A stretch of DNA of 64,000 nt, taken from positions 19,999,501 through 20,063,500 of the forward strand of contig NC_052474.1 of the NCBI RefSeq assembly GCF_009730915.1, read 5' to 3'. Both the position numbers and the translations under genes were made by a program. The notes under the pieces are model-generated. The model had not been told where the DNA came from. It did no database searches and was given only the letters and a program-made list of their open reading frames with translations. Origin of the DNA: Dioscorea cayenensis subsp. rotundata. Taxonomy: Eukaryota > Streptophyta > Magnoliopsida > Dioscoreales > Dioscoreaceae. The first letter of the stretch is position 1, and the number at the start of each line of letters is the position of its first letter. Of this stretch, positions 35,801 through 48,834 are shown piece after piece.

Positions 35801-36727
35801 TATTTCTTGTCACATAACATGAAGGAATATAAGAAGAAAACCAGTAAATGCCCATTAATAAATAAATTTCCTCAAGTGCATTTTCGATTTCAGCATCAGA
35901 AGCATGAACCCACAACGGATGCTCCCGAATGATAGTTTCTATCTTTGCGAGAAATTCTTGTATCTTGCTGCTACCATTTTCGGCATTGGTCCGACAGAGA
36001 GAAAACGACACAATGAATCTGCAATGTAGATATGCAAATCATAAGATCATATTAACCTAAAATCCATCCACACTTCAAATTTCAAAGACAGAAAACACAT
36101 GATCATAAGACACAAATGAAGAATCAAATCAGCATCACAGAAAACTTAAGTCATTCCTCAATTCAAAACCCCAAGTGCAACAAAGAATCAAGAACAATAT
36201 TCTAAGGCCCTGAAATCTTGCAAAGAAACAATCTAACAACAACCATGAACTGCACTTGCAGCTAAATATTATCAGGATTACATTGGAAAATTCCATGAAA
36301 CTAAAGCTAAACCCTAATTGTCAATAAGGAAAAGATTGCAAAAACACTAAAGGATTGGAATTACTTCAGAAAATAAACCTAAAAAGAAAAAACTAAACCA
36401 AAATAGGATTAAAATCAAATTCCACAAGAGAATCAAAACCCAATACCATTACTTGAATTCAAAAGGAACAGTTAAAAGATAAATATCCAAACTCTTTACA
36501 AATTCCAAGACATCATAGCTAACACACCCCCAATAATCAACAAGAAAAACGATAAAAACTAACAGCATAGAAATCAAATTCAATCAGAAAAAAAAAGGAA
36601 AACCTAAGAAACAGGGCGTGATCTGGGAGAACCTGTTAGTGAATCGAAAGAGATCAGCAGATGCAGGGTGGCGCATGCGAGTGAGGAAATCGGTGAAATC
36701 AAGGGAAGACGATGGCGAGGGTTCCAT
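32864..36727 (-). CDS. VPS9A: VPS9A-like Rab5 guanine nucleotide exchange factor, 370 residues
   Basis: Activates RAB5/ARA7 and ARA6 GTPases on endosomes by GDP/GTP exchange. Exons on -: 36633-36727, 35871-36018, 35042-35212, 34574-34753, 33245-33533 and 32864-33093; phases agree. The helical N-terminus reads DFTDFLTRMRHPASADL and EHPLWVHASDAEIENALE. The VPS9 domain follows (EKYVMLKLFNRVFA, then GADVFLPILIYATIKANPPQ, then LHSNL). D at about residue 186 in GAD matches the exchange-critical Asp (D185 in Arabidopsis VPS9A). The C-terminal YPFMETEAEDLTLSEVQDLL box is also in plant VPS9A, but the tail beyond it is much shorter than in Arabidopsis. Oddity: the exon 2 donor reads GAG|GAAATT instead of GAG|GTAAATT, one base short or changed. 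An in-frame ATG at 36778 would add 17 residues; the shorter start fits the family better. Confidence 0.87.
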
Positions 36728-36778
36728 CGGAGAAACCCTAGATGGAGATCGATGGGGATCGGCATCGACGATGAGCAT

Positions 36779-37751
36779 GAGACTGTGAGATATAAAGAGA
36801 GACCACGATGAAAGAATGTTAGGTACTTAGCATTCGCGCGTGTGCGGTTCTCTTTTTGTTTTCATAAAAACCCTCGGTTTTTATTTTATTTACAAATAAG
36901 TCCTTCTTCTTGAATTAGCCAATCAAACGATGCCACATGTACAACTTTGGAAAAATAAATAATCATTTAACTGAATTTTTCTTTTTATAAAGAAAATATA
37001 TTTGTTAAAATTTAGCAAGCTGACCAAATCACATCTCAAAATATTATTTAAAATTTAGTAAAAAAACCAGTTTTAGAGCATTATTTTCATTATTTATTTT
37101 TCTCACAAGTCACAGGACATGATACATGATACATTAGAAAAGATGTGCTTTATAATTGAGAGAATTCAAACTTATGCCTCTCATATTACATCTCATATTA
37201 CAATTTACTTTTTTATCATGTCAGATATTAACTTTTGACCTATATATATATATATATCTGCTGTATTAATTTTTTTTTAATTTATTTTGTCTTTTCAAAG
37301 TGCACAAGTTTTTGGACAAGAAAACACTGCATAAATTTATATATAACAAAAGTTTTTAAGTGTACAGTGAAGGTTCAAATTTATAAAATTTATATGAACC
37401 AAGGACAAAAAAGGGAAGAGTGAGCTCCAGCTTGCCAGAAGGTCTTGCTCAGCAACGGATCATATCTGTTCTCTCAAAACCCTAACTTTTGTTGCTTCAC
37501 AAGCAGCAGCAGCAGCAGCAGAACCTTTGCATTGATACACTGAATAGAGTGAGAAATACAAGTCATCTAAATCTAAATAAGGTCATACAACTTACAATCT
37601 GAAAACAAAAAAAGCCAATTCTATCCTAAAAAGCCAATCCAATTGTGGACCATTCTGTGTCTTTTGTTCTTTCTTTTCACCTTCGAAAATTCATGCATCC
37701 TTAACAGAGCCTTTTGACTCGAAGGTTCGGAATCCTTGATCCGAGTCTCTA
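36779..37751. other. VPS9A 5' flank and MACPF-gene 3' flank
   Basis: No gene is seen. AT-rich sequence with (TA)n at 37243-37256 and a pure (AGC)n run at about 37503-37521. The latter lies within about 250 bases of the MACPF stop codon, so it probably falls in that transcript's 3' UTR or just past it. Confidence 0.45.
37503..37521. repeat. (AGC)n microsatellite
   Basis: Six uninterrupted AGC/CAG units downstream of the MACPF gene. Confidence 0.9.
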
Positions 37752-40700
37752 TTATAACTCATCATCAGGTAATAACACTGTCAACAATGAATACTTAACG
37801 CGAAGTGAGATCTTGCCTCGATCTAAATGTAGCTTTGCGCCGGAGACCACCCAGTAACCGGGCAAATCCTGCGGGCCTCTTACCATCTCGGTAGTATCAA
37901 TGAATTTTAGCAGTTTTGGCGCTTGCACTGGAACAGGAGGACCGCCGGGGTAAACTGCAGAGTTTATGTTGACATCTGCAGGTCGAGGGGGTGGTTTTTG
38001 AATGGCGGCAGTGAAATGAGTACTTATCAGGGTTGAGATGAGGCCTGATTTGCGAGCCAAGCCTGGAGATCCATCCCACTCTGGATTCTTAACCAATGCA
38101 GCATTGGAGACACTGGAGAAATGGAGGCGAAGGAAGAGGATTTTCTTGAGGCCATGGTGGCTGACATGTAATTGAGCCCCAGTGACAATGGAAAGGTCTT
38201 CGTCGGACTCCACAGGAGCAGTGCAAATGTGGGAGAAATGCCTCCACTGAATGGGCTCATAATACTTGCGATCATAAGATTCACGAGAATAACTGCTGCT
38301 GGGGTCGTCACAGAGCTGGAAGACTCGAGGAAGGGTTGAAAGATGTTGGAGGTGGATTGCCAGTTTGTTGCTTTTCCTCCCTTCCAGGTACAGTCGAAGA
38401 CCAGTGACTGGCCTCTTGCCTACATCAACCTACATCATGACAAATGTATGAGATACATAATGATTAATGCCTTGAAAACTCGCATTAAACAGGAAACAAG
38501 ACTTATGTCCTATAACAGAGTGTGTTTACTAAAATCTCTGTAAAACTTCATTTTCTCCCATACAGTGTCTTGACAAAGAAAAAGCTTGGTTGGTGGTTGC
38601 ATTTGAATGTAAGGTGTGGACACAAAATAATGAGTTTTTGATACTCTATCAATAATCAACAAGTAAAACGTCTCGAACTGGCTATTCCAGCAGGAGATAC
38701 ACCTTCATTAAACATAAGGGTGAAAGTTCCAGCATTATGAGTGATGTGTGTATCTATGTGACAATGTGTGGCTTCCAGTTATAAACATTGCATAGAAAAG
38801 GACTGCTCAGAGAATAGAATAAATTACCACAGCAGTATTGACAAAAAGCTTGGGGCCCATGGGTGAGAATTGTAGAGATGCACTGCTATGTTGCTTTCGT
38901 TGGGGGCCGAGGGGTAGATCACTAAAAACTGGAGCCCACTGCCTTGGTAATTGGAATTCCAAAAATAAATGGAGTTCTTCAATCGGTGGTTTATCTGAAA
39001 CCATGAAAAATAAATTTCAATAAGCAGTGAAAGGTTGCCTAGAAACAATCTCCTTGTCAAAGAAAAGGGAATGAACATGCACTGGCATATGGGCACATAT
39101 GCACATACTAATGCATCCTTAGACAAACTTGAATAAGCTTGACTTTCACAATGAAGGATAAATTTTACCAAGGTATATTTTTTTGAAGTTGAGAATAAAT
39201 TATAAATTGAGATTTCATACTCACAGCGGAGATATAAATTGATGGCATGACTTAAGAAGCCACTGCCTGGTACTCCATTCAAGAGAGAAGTGATTGGCAC
39301 AAATGACATGGATATAACATCTGGCTCCAACTGAACTGTGTTTAGCCACTCATGATGTAACAAGTCCTTGTTATCATTTCCACCTCTTCTCTTGAAAATT
39401 CTCCTGATATCCTACTCGGAGAAAAAAGAAATTGAATGACACAGCATGGCCATAACCTTTTCATGAAAGCAACTTAATTTGGCAGCAGAAAGGCATGATA
39501 TTTTTAAAAAGAATACCTCCTTTGTAGTGCAGGAGCTTGCTGGACTGGATTCAACGAATCTTAGGCGTTGCTCTCTCGCATCAAACTGCATTAGATTATA
39601 TCACATTTTAGTATCAGAAAGAAAGATACCAAGCGACATTATCTAAATTGGTATGGTATAGTCAAATAGATGGATCGATGAAAATTTAGTATGAAACCAT
39701 CTACTCAAAGAATATTGTTATCAAATATGCAAACCCAAAAGTATCTCAAGCTAGCTAATTGTAACTTGTCAGACATAGGAATTAGCAGAATCAACCATTT
39801 TCTTGCATTCAATGGAGAACAATATTATGGTATTACTATCAAAGCACAATAGTCAATAACAAAGACATATACTAGATATCTAACAAATTTTCCTTGGTGT
39901 TGCATTGCAAAAAACAAGTTGATAGCACCAATTCATAAAAATCAGCTTTGGATCTACTTGTTGATATAATGAAATTAACAAATCAAGAAGAACTGGACTA
40001 GTCTTTTCCTGAAGCAATTGTCTCCTTTCAGAATGGAATGACAAGAATGGCTAAATATATGGAAAATAACCTTGTCATTCCCATGAGCTTCTTCGGAATT
40101 CACACCATATTGGCCACTTGCATCGAGAAACCTCCTATCAGCCATCTCCTTTAACCTTTTCTGAACTTCAACAGGTTGGAGATTCGATGAATGTTGCTGT
40201 CTAATATAAATCACATCTTTCCCTCCCATCTTTATACCAACAATAACATGGGTGCCAAATCTTTCAATAAATCTGAAAGTTAAAATCAATAAAAGGTCAT
40301 CAAACACTCATTTTACTGAATGATATCATCACGGGGAAATAATCAACATTAACTTTGCCATCATAACAACAGGAGGAAAAATAAGAGTTTTAAATCGTAA
40401 AAGGTTATGAAAAACTTCAGCTCAAAAGGTTTACTGTTCAGGGGTTACATATAGCATGACATCATTCTTGCACAAATATGTAAACTGTAATCAGGGTGTC
40501 ACATATCACTGAATAGCAATAAGCTGGAAACAATAACCATATACAATAGCATTATAAGAGTTCAGAAAATGCTGAATAAGTACAAGACAATCACAACCAC
40601 ATAGCAACAAGAATAAGTTCAAAAAACTTGTTCACGTTTGTGTTTGAGAGGTAAAATACAAGTTTAAAACAGTAAATTTAAATTATAGCGCTTCTGCTAT

Positions 40701-41455
40701 AGTAGTAAGAGCAAATTCAAGCAGTGATGATTCAATAAACAATACACAAAAATAATTAGAGCCAGCTAAGCTGAAACTCTGTCTCTTGTTAATCTAATGA
40801 GTAATGCATACTAACAAACCTGGCCAGAGCTGCTGGATCCCACGCTGATGGAACAGCTTGCTTGACATGACCACGAAGCACAATCTGGGACTTTGCTAGA
40901 GCTATGGTATACAAAGTAATGAACCACCCATCAAATGCTAGAGATTTGGTGTTTGCTGCATCTTTTTGCCAACTTCCAGAAAATTCAAACATATGATTGA
41001 ACAAGCCTGACGGAATTTTGCCTGACAATGATAACTCCTGGTTGAATTGCTCTGACATCTGTTCAAAAGTTGATAAAGAAGATTTAGGTTTGATCTACCA
41101 TACAAAAAAAATTATCTTAAGTGAACACATGAATGTGACATATAAGAGCAATAGAATATCAAACCAAGGAGCAAATTCAAGTTGCTGAATATACCTGCTG
41201 AAAAGAGAGAACATCAGACCTAAATCGCATCCTCTCTCCCTTGTCACATTTGATGGACTTGGGAACATTTGCAACCGATATGCCACCGGGAAGAACCAGA
41301 TCCTGGACCTGATCGTGATCAAGCTCTATCAGACATGGATCTGCACACTCTTTCTTGCAGTACTTGAGCCTCAGATCAGCGCTGATGTCGTACCCCAACC
41401 CAATGGAATCAATAGCAATCTGAGCTGCTTTCAGAGGTGATGCCCTCAGTGCCAT
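37752..41455 (-). CDS. MACPF domain protein of the CAD1/NSL1 family (At4g24290-like), 600 residues
   Basis: Plant MACPF proteins of this family (CAD1, NSL1) restrain salicylate-linked immunity and cell death; pore formation is not proven. Exons on -: 41195-41455, 40820-41058, 40071-40272, 39517-39585, 39225-39411, 38828-38994 and 37752-38429, all GT-AG, phases consistent, no stop. Start MALRASPLKAAQIAIDSIG; LPGGISVANVPKSIKCDKGE; AEQFNQE-like SEQFNQELSLSGKIPSGLFN; the MACPF signature is FIERFGTHVIVGIKMGGKDV (about residues 166-185). The YKPPIEELHLFLEFQLPRQW and PRPADVNINSAVYPGGPPVP boxes and the C-terminal KYSLLTVLLPDDEL match At4g24290 closely in order and length (about 606 there). The ATG at 41455 is the first in frame; earlier in-frame codons are non-ATG. 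Confidence 0.93.
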
Positions 41456-44111
41456 TACTTCACATTCCGTGCCAAACCACCAATCCAATCAAAAGCCCCC
41501 AATTCTCTCCTCAAACCCACAAATCCCACATCAAAACCCTACCTTTCTATCAAAACTCACAGAATTAAAACTCACAGATACCTCTCCCCGACCAAAAAAT
41601 TCCCGCTTCCTCAAAACCCTAGTATCACAGCTAAGCGATTTCAACACGAACCTTGAATTAAAAACACGCAGAGAGATTCATCAACCACCAAAGATCACAA
41701 ACGTTTCCGAGCAAAACACTTCAAAAATTTCCAAAATAAACCAAGAAAAACAGAGTAGAAACCCTAGATCGGCCGGGAACTTTGAAACGGGCACCAAAAA
41801 CAGCGAAATCTCCGGAGAGTTGCGGTGAATGGGACTAATCAGAAGCACAGGAAGGCTAGAAATGGATCTTCTTGGGTCTTTGCGAGGGTTTGTCGTGGCT
41901 GAATCGATGGAGTGGCGTGCGGGATTGGGGGAATGGATCAACACCTCGCTCTTTTTGCCCCTTTTCTCTCTTCGGTCTATTTGCTGGTGGGTCAAAAGGA
42001 GTGCTAAATGCTTTTCAACGATCAATGACGTCATCCGTTGACCATTGATCTGTAAACGCGACCACGCTGCCGACCTCTTTTTTATTTTTATTTATATTTT
42101 TAGTTTTTTTTTCTTTCGTCTTATAAGAAAAAAAAATAGTGACAATGCACCTACATTTGATACCATAAACCGAAAAATTCATTTGTGACAAAAAGGTTCA
42201 TTCCCCATCAATCTTGACTTCGGTATGAGTTCGAGTTCAAATTCCATTTGATATAATAAATGAAAATTTAGAGGTTCTCTGTTGTGAATATGGATTTATA
42301 GTCCAAATATTGTGTTATCAGTTAAAAGATCCATGATATATTGTATGAATAATTAAACTTTTAAATCTGAGCACACCGGATTGTATTTATTTTTATATTT
42401 GTAAAAAAAAAATCACGCCTTTCCCATGAAATTATCTTGAAAGATCTGGCTTTGTGAAATAAGAACAAATGGAAGAATTTATATAAATTGTTTTTTTTTT
42501 AATGAGATAGTTTATTTGTAAAAAATTATTTACATTGAATATATGTTCTACGATATTAAAATTTTAAAAAATGATTTAATAAACAATTTATTATTATTAT
42601 TATGGGTCAATTGCAATTATTGATGTGCAACTATATTAGCCAAATTAGTATGTCTCAGTCACTAGAGGAGATTTTTAGTAATATTGTCGGTATTTGCAGT
42701 TAATAAATATTAAACTCACAGTTACATAGAGAAAGAGTTATTATGTTACCAAAAATTGTTATTAAATCTTTTGTATAAATTATATTAGTATCAACCAGTG
42801 ATACCTAACTGGAAGCTACATATATGCTGCGTTGGGTTATATAATGAATAAGGAAACACATATGTAAAGTGGATATAGAGAGTGCCCATTGATAGTCTAA
42901 TCATTTCACTTATATTGAATATTTATTGATAAAGGGGCTACTATGTAAAATATTATATTGGGATCTCTTATATAAATATCTATAATTTTTGGATTAAATT
43001 ACAATTTATTAATTAGTATAATTGTAATTATTAAAATTAATAAAGACTACTTTGCTAAAGATGTAAAGATTTAAACACCTCTGACATCCCACTCTAACCT
43101 TATCAAATTACTCCATACATATATATATAAGCAATAATTATTGCTATAAAAAAAGCTACAAAAAAAAACACTAATATTCAGATTAGTTGTTTGAAGAAAA
43201 AACAACCATCACTTCTTCCAAATCAAGAGTAGAAAATTCAAGACCATCTCTTGCACACTTGTAAAATCTTGGTGAGGTAATTTTGATCTATCACATATAT
43301 TTATGTGTTCATGTAATCAATAACCTGATATTAAATATCAATTAATAATAATTGATAACCCTAATTCAATTACAACGATTTTTCCAACAATTATATCTAT
43401 TCAATCATGCTTTTTGTAAAATTGTTGTTGTTGTTGTAACATATTTGTGGCATTAGAAATCTGTTAAAACATTCAATGTAATAGGCACTTATTTTATTTT
43501 ATTTTTTTACAATATACATAAACTATATTACATATATTTTTATTTTATTACTATCATGCATTGAGAGAGCATATAACCCTCAACCACTCAACCTCCCAAG
43601 TTAATACAATGCATGTAAAACAAGTTCCATGTGTTTCTAAGGTTGACTCCATTCCAAGTAATACTTTGATTCATTTGTATATTATTATAATTAGTAATAT
43701 ATTATATGTCCAGTGATACATGCCAAATTGGTTTAGCTTTCGTCTTTATATTTTATATAAGCGTTCAAAATTTGTGACCCTTTTCTATTCTAGATTTTAT
43801 TTTATTTTTAATAATTATTTTTTAGTTTTAATTTATTTTTATCATATACTATTTTATTTTTTACATAAAAATTCTACAATTAGTATCCAAATTATACCAA
43901 ATTAGTTTTTTTTTACTTTAAAGAAACAATGTTTGTTTTCAAATTAAGAGAAAAGGACTTATTTGTACTTCTAATGATGATTGTTAAGTCCACTTAATTA
44001 CACACGTACTTACAACAACATAACTCACTTATCACTAATTAATCATAATTAAAACGACACGCCACGTCATACATGCAAAAGCCAGATTTGCTGTCAAGAC
44101 CTTTGCACCAA

Positions 44112-44142
<31 letters not shown>

Positions 44143-44593
44143 TTTTTTAAAAAAAAAAGGCTGCTGACGTGGCACGCGCTTCCAGATAAAGCTCAAGCTT
44201 TGTCGGTCCTCAAAGCGCGTTTAATTTTCACTAATTTAATACTAAATCTTTAATTAGTGTCGTCCTTTTTTAATATTTGTTCATTATTGACCTCAATGTT
44301 TCAGTTCAAACATATGTTTTTTTTTTCCTTAAAGATATATTCTTGTAAAATATATTTTAATAGATTTCAGTTCAATGAAGCAATGTAATATAAAAAGAAA
44401 AAAAATAGCAATTAATTAGTCTAACAAAAAAATTATTCAACAATGGGTTATACATTCTGAATCTATGTTTCAGTAAAAAAAAAACTACAAAAAAATACAA
44501 TAAAATCTCAATATCTACTTACATTCATCTTCAAACTATGAACCGTTGATAGTAAAACAACAATGTTGTGGAATTTGAACATCTGGGAAGCAT
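41456..44593. other. MACPF-gene 5' flank and gene-poor spacer
   Basis: No gene is seen. 41456-42050 is the GC-richer leader and promoter side of the MACPF gene. From 42060 on the sequence is AT-rich, with one copy of a dispersed repeat (42185-42325), a (TA)n run at 44119-44142 and poly-A/T tracts. Confidence 0.5.
42185..42325 (+). repeat. Dispersed SINE-like repeat, copy 1
   Basis: Shares with 50240-50460 and 51110-51325 the order: a GAGTTYRAGTCY-like word, a short AT spacer, then TTGTGANTNNGGATTTATAGTCCAA and a TTGTGTT-like tail. GAGTTCGAGTTCAAATTCC at about 42227 resembles an RNA polymerase III B box, as in tRNA-derived SINEs. Borders are approximate. Confidence 0.45.
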
Positions 44594-47539
44594 TCATGGA
44601 GCTTCAAATTCTCTCCTGATCATCTCCACCAGGATTTCATTCCATGTATCAACAGGCCCTGGCATGCACCAATGCAGACAGTCCTGCGGTGGGGGCTCGC
44701 CGTTTGGTCCCCGCTTCGTTATCTTGTTTGGGTCAGGGCTCCGGTAAGGTCCCGGGTGGCCGTCGTGACGGTAACTGAAAGCCTCGGTGATGTCCATCAG
44801 TCTCAACTTCGAACCCGGCCTTGCTTTCTTGACTGCATTCCTGAATCCAGCCACCTGTTTTTCGTGCATTATATCGGTGAAACCATTCCTTTCGAACTTA
44901 TCAGCCGGTCCGGTCTTTCCGGTGCATGATCCTCCTGTATTCCAAGCACCACCTTCGTAATGATCCGGTGAAAATGAGCGAACGATAACTAAACCGGTGT
45001 AGTTAGGGTGTGCTGCTATGGCAGTGAGGGTTGTTTCCACTGAAATGCCAAAGGCTTTGATGTTGTTGATTTGCATCTTGCCGGCTCCTTTAGGCCACCA
45101 GAGCTGTCCTCCGACGATGTTACCGTTGAGAACATAGGCAGATTGTTTTGCGAACCAGTGGCCGGAGGAGAGGATGACAACGTCAAACTTTGGGAGATGG
45201 TTCATGAAGGTCTCGTCAGGGATGTCTAGGTGAATCTTGACCACTTCCTTTGGAGCTAATTGGAGAGGCTCTGATGATTGGTGGACGAGCCATGAGGACC
45301 ATATTCGACAGAGAAAGGTGTTGGTGGACTTGAAGTGCCATCGCTGCATCAATCTGTTGCCACGGTTCCGGGGAGTTTCAACCTGCAGAAAGATCATTCA
45401 TGGTCATTTATGAATTAGATGAAGAATGGTCCATTCTACGACAATTGATGAGCAACTCTCTGATTCAAACAGAGTACTGTAAGTGTTTTCTCAAAAGGGA
45501 CCAGTTAGGCAACCAACTTCAATTTAGTTCAGAAAGTGAGCAGTAAGACCTGCTTATCTAGCTCTTAATTAAAATCTAGAAATAAAAGAACTCACAAACG
45601 TGCTAGATATTCAGCCTACAAGTAACTGTTAGTTACATGGTAATAACTCCTAAGCATTCTTGAATGTTCTTAGTTTAAGTGTACACACAATGCTTCAAAG
45701 GTTGTCAATGATCACATTTTAGGTTTCGCTTGATCTCCTCCACAAGTTGGTCAGAGAAATGAGGATACTGACCGATAAAATGAAAACAAGGATTCTTTTA
45801 CAAGATTATATTCATAGAATCCAGTGAAATTTATCAGTGCCACAGTTGATTCGCAATTACACATTGTCAAGCATTTAAAAAAAACACATTTCATGAAAAC
45901 GGATTATTAAGATTGCAAAGGATACTAGGCAGAAGACCTTAGTAATGTATATATAATCATCTTAGTGACACATCCAAAATGAGAAGGAGGATAAAGAGAG
46001 CTTGCCTGTGATAGAATGCACAGCATTGATTCAAACTGATTTCGAGCAACTGAATCCCCAACGAAGGCCACTGTTTTATCCCTCATCAACTCCAAAAATT
46101 TCCGGCCATCAAATAAGGGAAGGTCACAATCGTCCGGCTTCCATCTCCAGTTCTCGTACTCTTTATCAGGTCTCCCATTCCCCTGACAATTCTGCATCTG
46201 CGTAATGAACATGCATGTGTTGTTTGTATATAATGGTCCAGCAGGATGATAGATCCATTTTCCCTTTAATAAGTCACAACTCCCTGCCAAACATAGTCCA
46301 AAATAAATATCAATGTATCTTCTTACCTCTCGAAGTCAATGGAACATCTACTAAGCATTGCAATTGAAATAACAAGAAAAAGCACTAATTTTGCAAAAAT
46401 GATCACTTTATCTCAAAATACAGTAGAATATCAGCTGTTGCAAGAATTAGAATTTGGACAATTACAAATCGAAAAGTATTAGGGCATTACCTCACACTTG
46501 CCAACAGCTAGTATAGAACAAAGTCAGAGACATGTTAGCATGAACAATATCAATCTTTTTCCTCATATGCAATTTTATGACCAAGTCATAAGTCATAAAT
46601 AGTGTGCTAAATTTGGATTTCTAAATTACCATATAATACCCTGAAGAAGTTCATGCACAATGAATGTTCAAAGCATCAATTCTATAGTTGACACCCACAA
46701 CACATAAACATTGCTTCTAATTAAATAACTCCCCTGAAACTCATTCAAAGATTTCAAGGCTGTATAACAATGAAAAATATGGCAACTTAAATTTTAGTAC
46801 TCCAAGCTTCTATATCTTTGAAATTTACATACAGACTTGTGGATGTACCCCAAAAATGTTTAGTTTTTCACAAGTAATTCATCATTTATCACAATGCATT
46901 CTCACTAGATGAAGCAAGTTGGTAAAGAATACTGAATCAAATGTAAAAGCATTTACCTGAATCAACCTTCTGAATGTCACCCACAGGAGAAAGGTTCAAT
47001 GTTAGATTTGAAGAAGCTGCCAAGTTCTCATCAGTATCATTTGAAATGACAGAACTCCCAGAAAACATAGAACTCTTTTCCTTTCTTGGCTCTTGCATCT
47101 CATTAGAAGAAGTAGACCTGTTTTCCTTGATCTGTTCTTGAATCTCATTAGAAGGCATAGAACTCCGCTCCTTGCTCTGTTGTTGGATCTCATTAGAAGA
47201 CACTGAGCTCTTTGAATCACCCTTTTCTTGCATCTCCTTTGAAGAAATAGGTTTTACAGTAACCTCATCTTGCCCTAGATCCGAAGACAATATTTGAACT
47301 TGTCTGGATGCATTCCACTCCTTGGAACCAGAAGTACTCTGCTTAATGAATATATCTTCTTTAATATCCTTCAAAGGCTCATTCGCAGGCTTCCGCCATT
47401 GATACACAGGAGAAGAAATCAAAAGCTGAGATAAAACGAAGAGCATCAGACCAAAAGCTCCAACCATGACAATAATGGCAGGAGCAGTACGTGCGAGGGC
47501 GAATGCACTGAAAAGACTCTTCTTTGAAGCCATTGTCAT
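44594..47539 (-). CDS. Trichome birefringence-like protein, YLS7/TBL17-type wall O-acetyltransferase, 549 residues
   Basis: TBL proteins are Golgi enzymes that O-acetylate cell-wall polysaccharides. Exons on -: 46957-47539, 46006-46283 and 44594-45382. A type II anchor lies near residues 12-38 (TAPAIIVMVGAFGLMLFVL). A long low-complexity stem with tandem 16-residue repeats follows. The TBL domain starts CDLLKGKWIYHPAGPLYTN, then NWRWKPDDCDLPLF. The PC-esterase GDS motif is FVGDSVARNQFESMLC, and the C-terminal DxxH motif is DCLHWCMPGPVDTWNEIL. VETPRNRGNR...RWHFKSTNT is the YLS7/TBL18 signature. Intron 2 begins CAG|GCAAGC, a GC-AG intron; intron 1 is GT-AG. The start is the first in-frame ATG (47539); another lies two codons later. 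Confidence 0.91.
47060..47250 (-). repeat. Coding minisatellite (about 48-base period) in the TBL stem
   Basis: On the protein level SSNEIQQQSKERSSMP, SNEIQEQIKENRSTS and SNEMQEPRKEKSSMF follow one another, with a weaker first unit SSKEMQEKGDSKSSV. The DNA shows the repeated CTCATTAGAAG word every 48-51 bases. The stem of this subfamily is not conserved, so length changes here are probably tolerated. Confidence 0.75.
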
Positions 47540-48834
47540 CTTCACAAACAACTCTAGAGCTTTGAATCAGACCTCAATGCATTCAAGTCCCTTCATTTCT
47601 TGCCCATTTCGATCTTGAACCTCCATTTCTCAACCTAAATACCAAACCACACATTGATCAACATGTTCTTCTCCGATCCAAGCTCATAATCAATAAATTC
47701 TCCGCAAAATCACCAAATTATATCAACAAAAAAAAAAAATCTAACAACACAAAACCGACACCGAATCCTCAGATGCTGACCTTGAACTTCATCAAAATCC
47801 AAGACGAAACAAAACACTCACATCCACATGAAAAAAAAAAACCAAATTAAAACAAAAAAGGCAAGAAAATCCCTAAAGCTACCAACTTTAGATCAAGAAA
47901 GCAGACAACATCCCCAAATCCACTCCCTTTCCAAAAACCCCAAAATTTAAACAAAATTCAGACAAACAAAGCAAGAAATCTCCAAAACGCTTCACAACTC
48001 CCTCAAAACTCAAATAGCCCCACTAAAAGAACTCAAATTTCCCAAACTAATCAAAGAAAAAGGAATCAAAACGCACAGAAACAAGAGACCAATCGATCAA
48101 GATAAAGCCAGACCTTCACTGATCAAACCAATTAACTATTTTTTTCCCCCATCAAACTAAACCAAAAAAACTAAGAATCCTAATAATGTCCACCGGCCCG
48201 AAAAGCACGCAGCGCTATTGGACGAACCCAAATGAAAAGACCATTTTAACCTCCATTCAGTAAGTAAATAAGTTTAAAAATTAGGGGTATTTTGGACTTT
48301 TTCCATGTAGAATACCTAATTTTGTGGCACTACCAAATGAAAAGATTTGAAAGCGGTTCTTTTGATGGCCATTTTGGGGGTTGTGACAAACAGGAAATAT
48401 GGGCCGTTGATTATCTTTGTCGGACTCATATCAACCGTTCATCTTGAGATCAGAGCTTTCATATGATGGCTGTTTTTTTATCTTCACTTCAGATAAAGAC
48501 GTATAAAAATATATTTAATTATTTTCCCAATTTAAATAAATAAATAAATATATAAATATATATATTAATTAGTGTGACCATCTACTAATTAATTAAATGT
48601 GTCTGTTTGCGAAAATAATAAACTAACTATTACTAGAAAAAAAATAAAAATAAAAATAACAACAACGTATAATGAACAAATAGTAAAATATTAAAAAAAA
48701 AACTATCAATTTGAGTATTTTCATAAGATCATTTTCTTTTTTAGCATGTTACTTCTCATAATTTTTAACATAAAGTAGTTGATGTTGACAGGATTGACTC
48801 TCAATTTTTTATACGGAAACATATTTTTTTTAAC

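Noticed and set aside
36728..36778. 17-residue N-terminal extension of VPS9A
   Set aside because: The ATG at 36778 is real and in frame, but the shorter start (MEPSPSSS) fits the family length and alignment better; left as an alternative.
41456..41488. N-terminal extension of the MACPF protein (DWWFGTECEV)
   Set aside because: The first codon would be TTG; the ATG at 41455 gives the family N-terminus.
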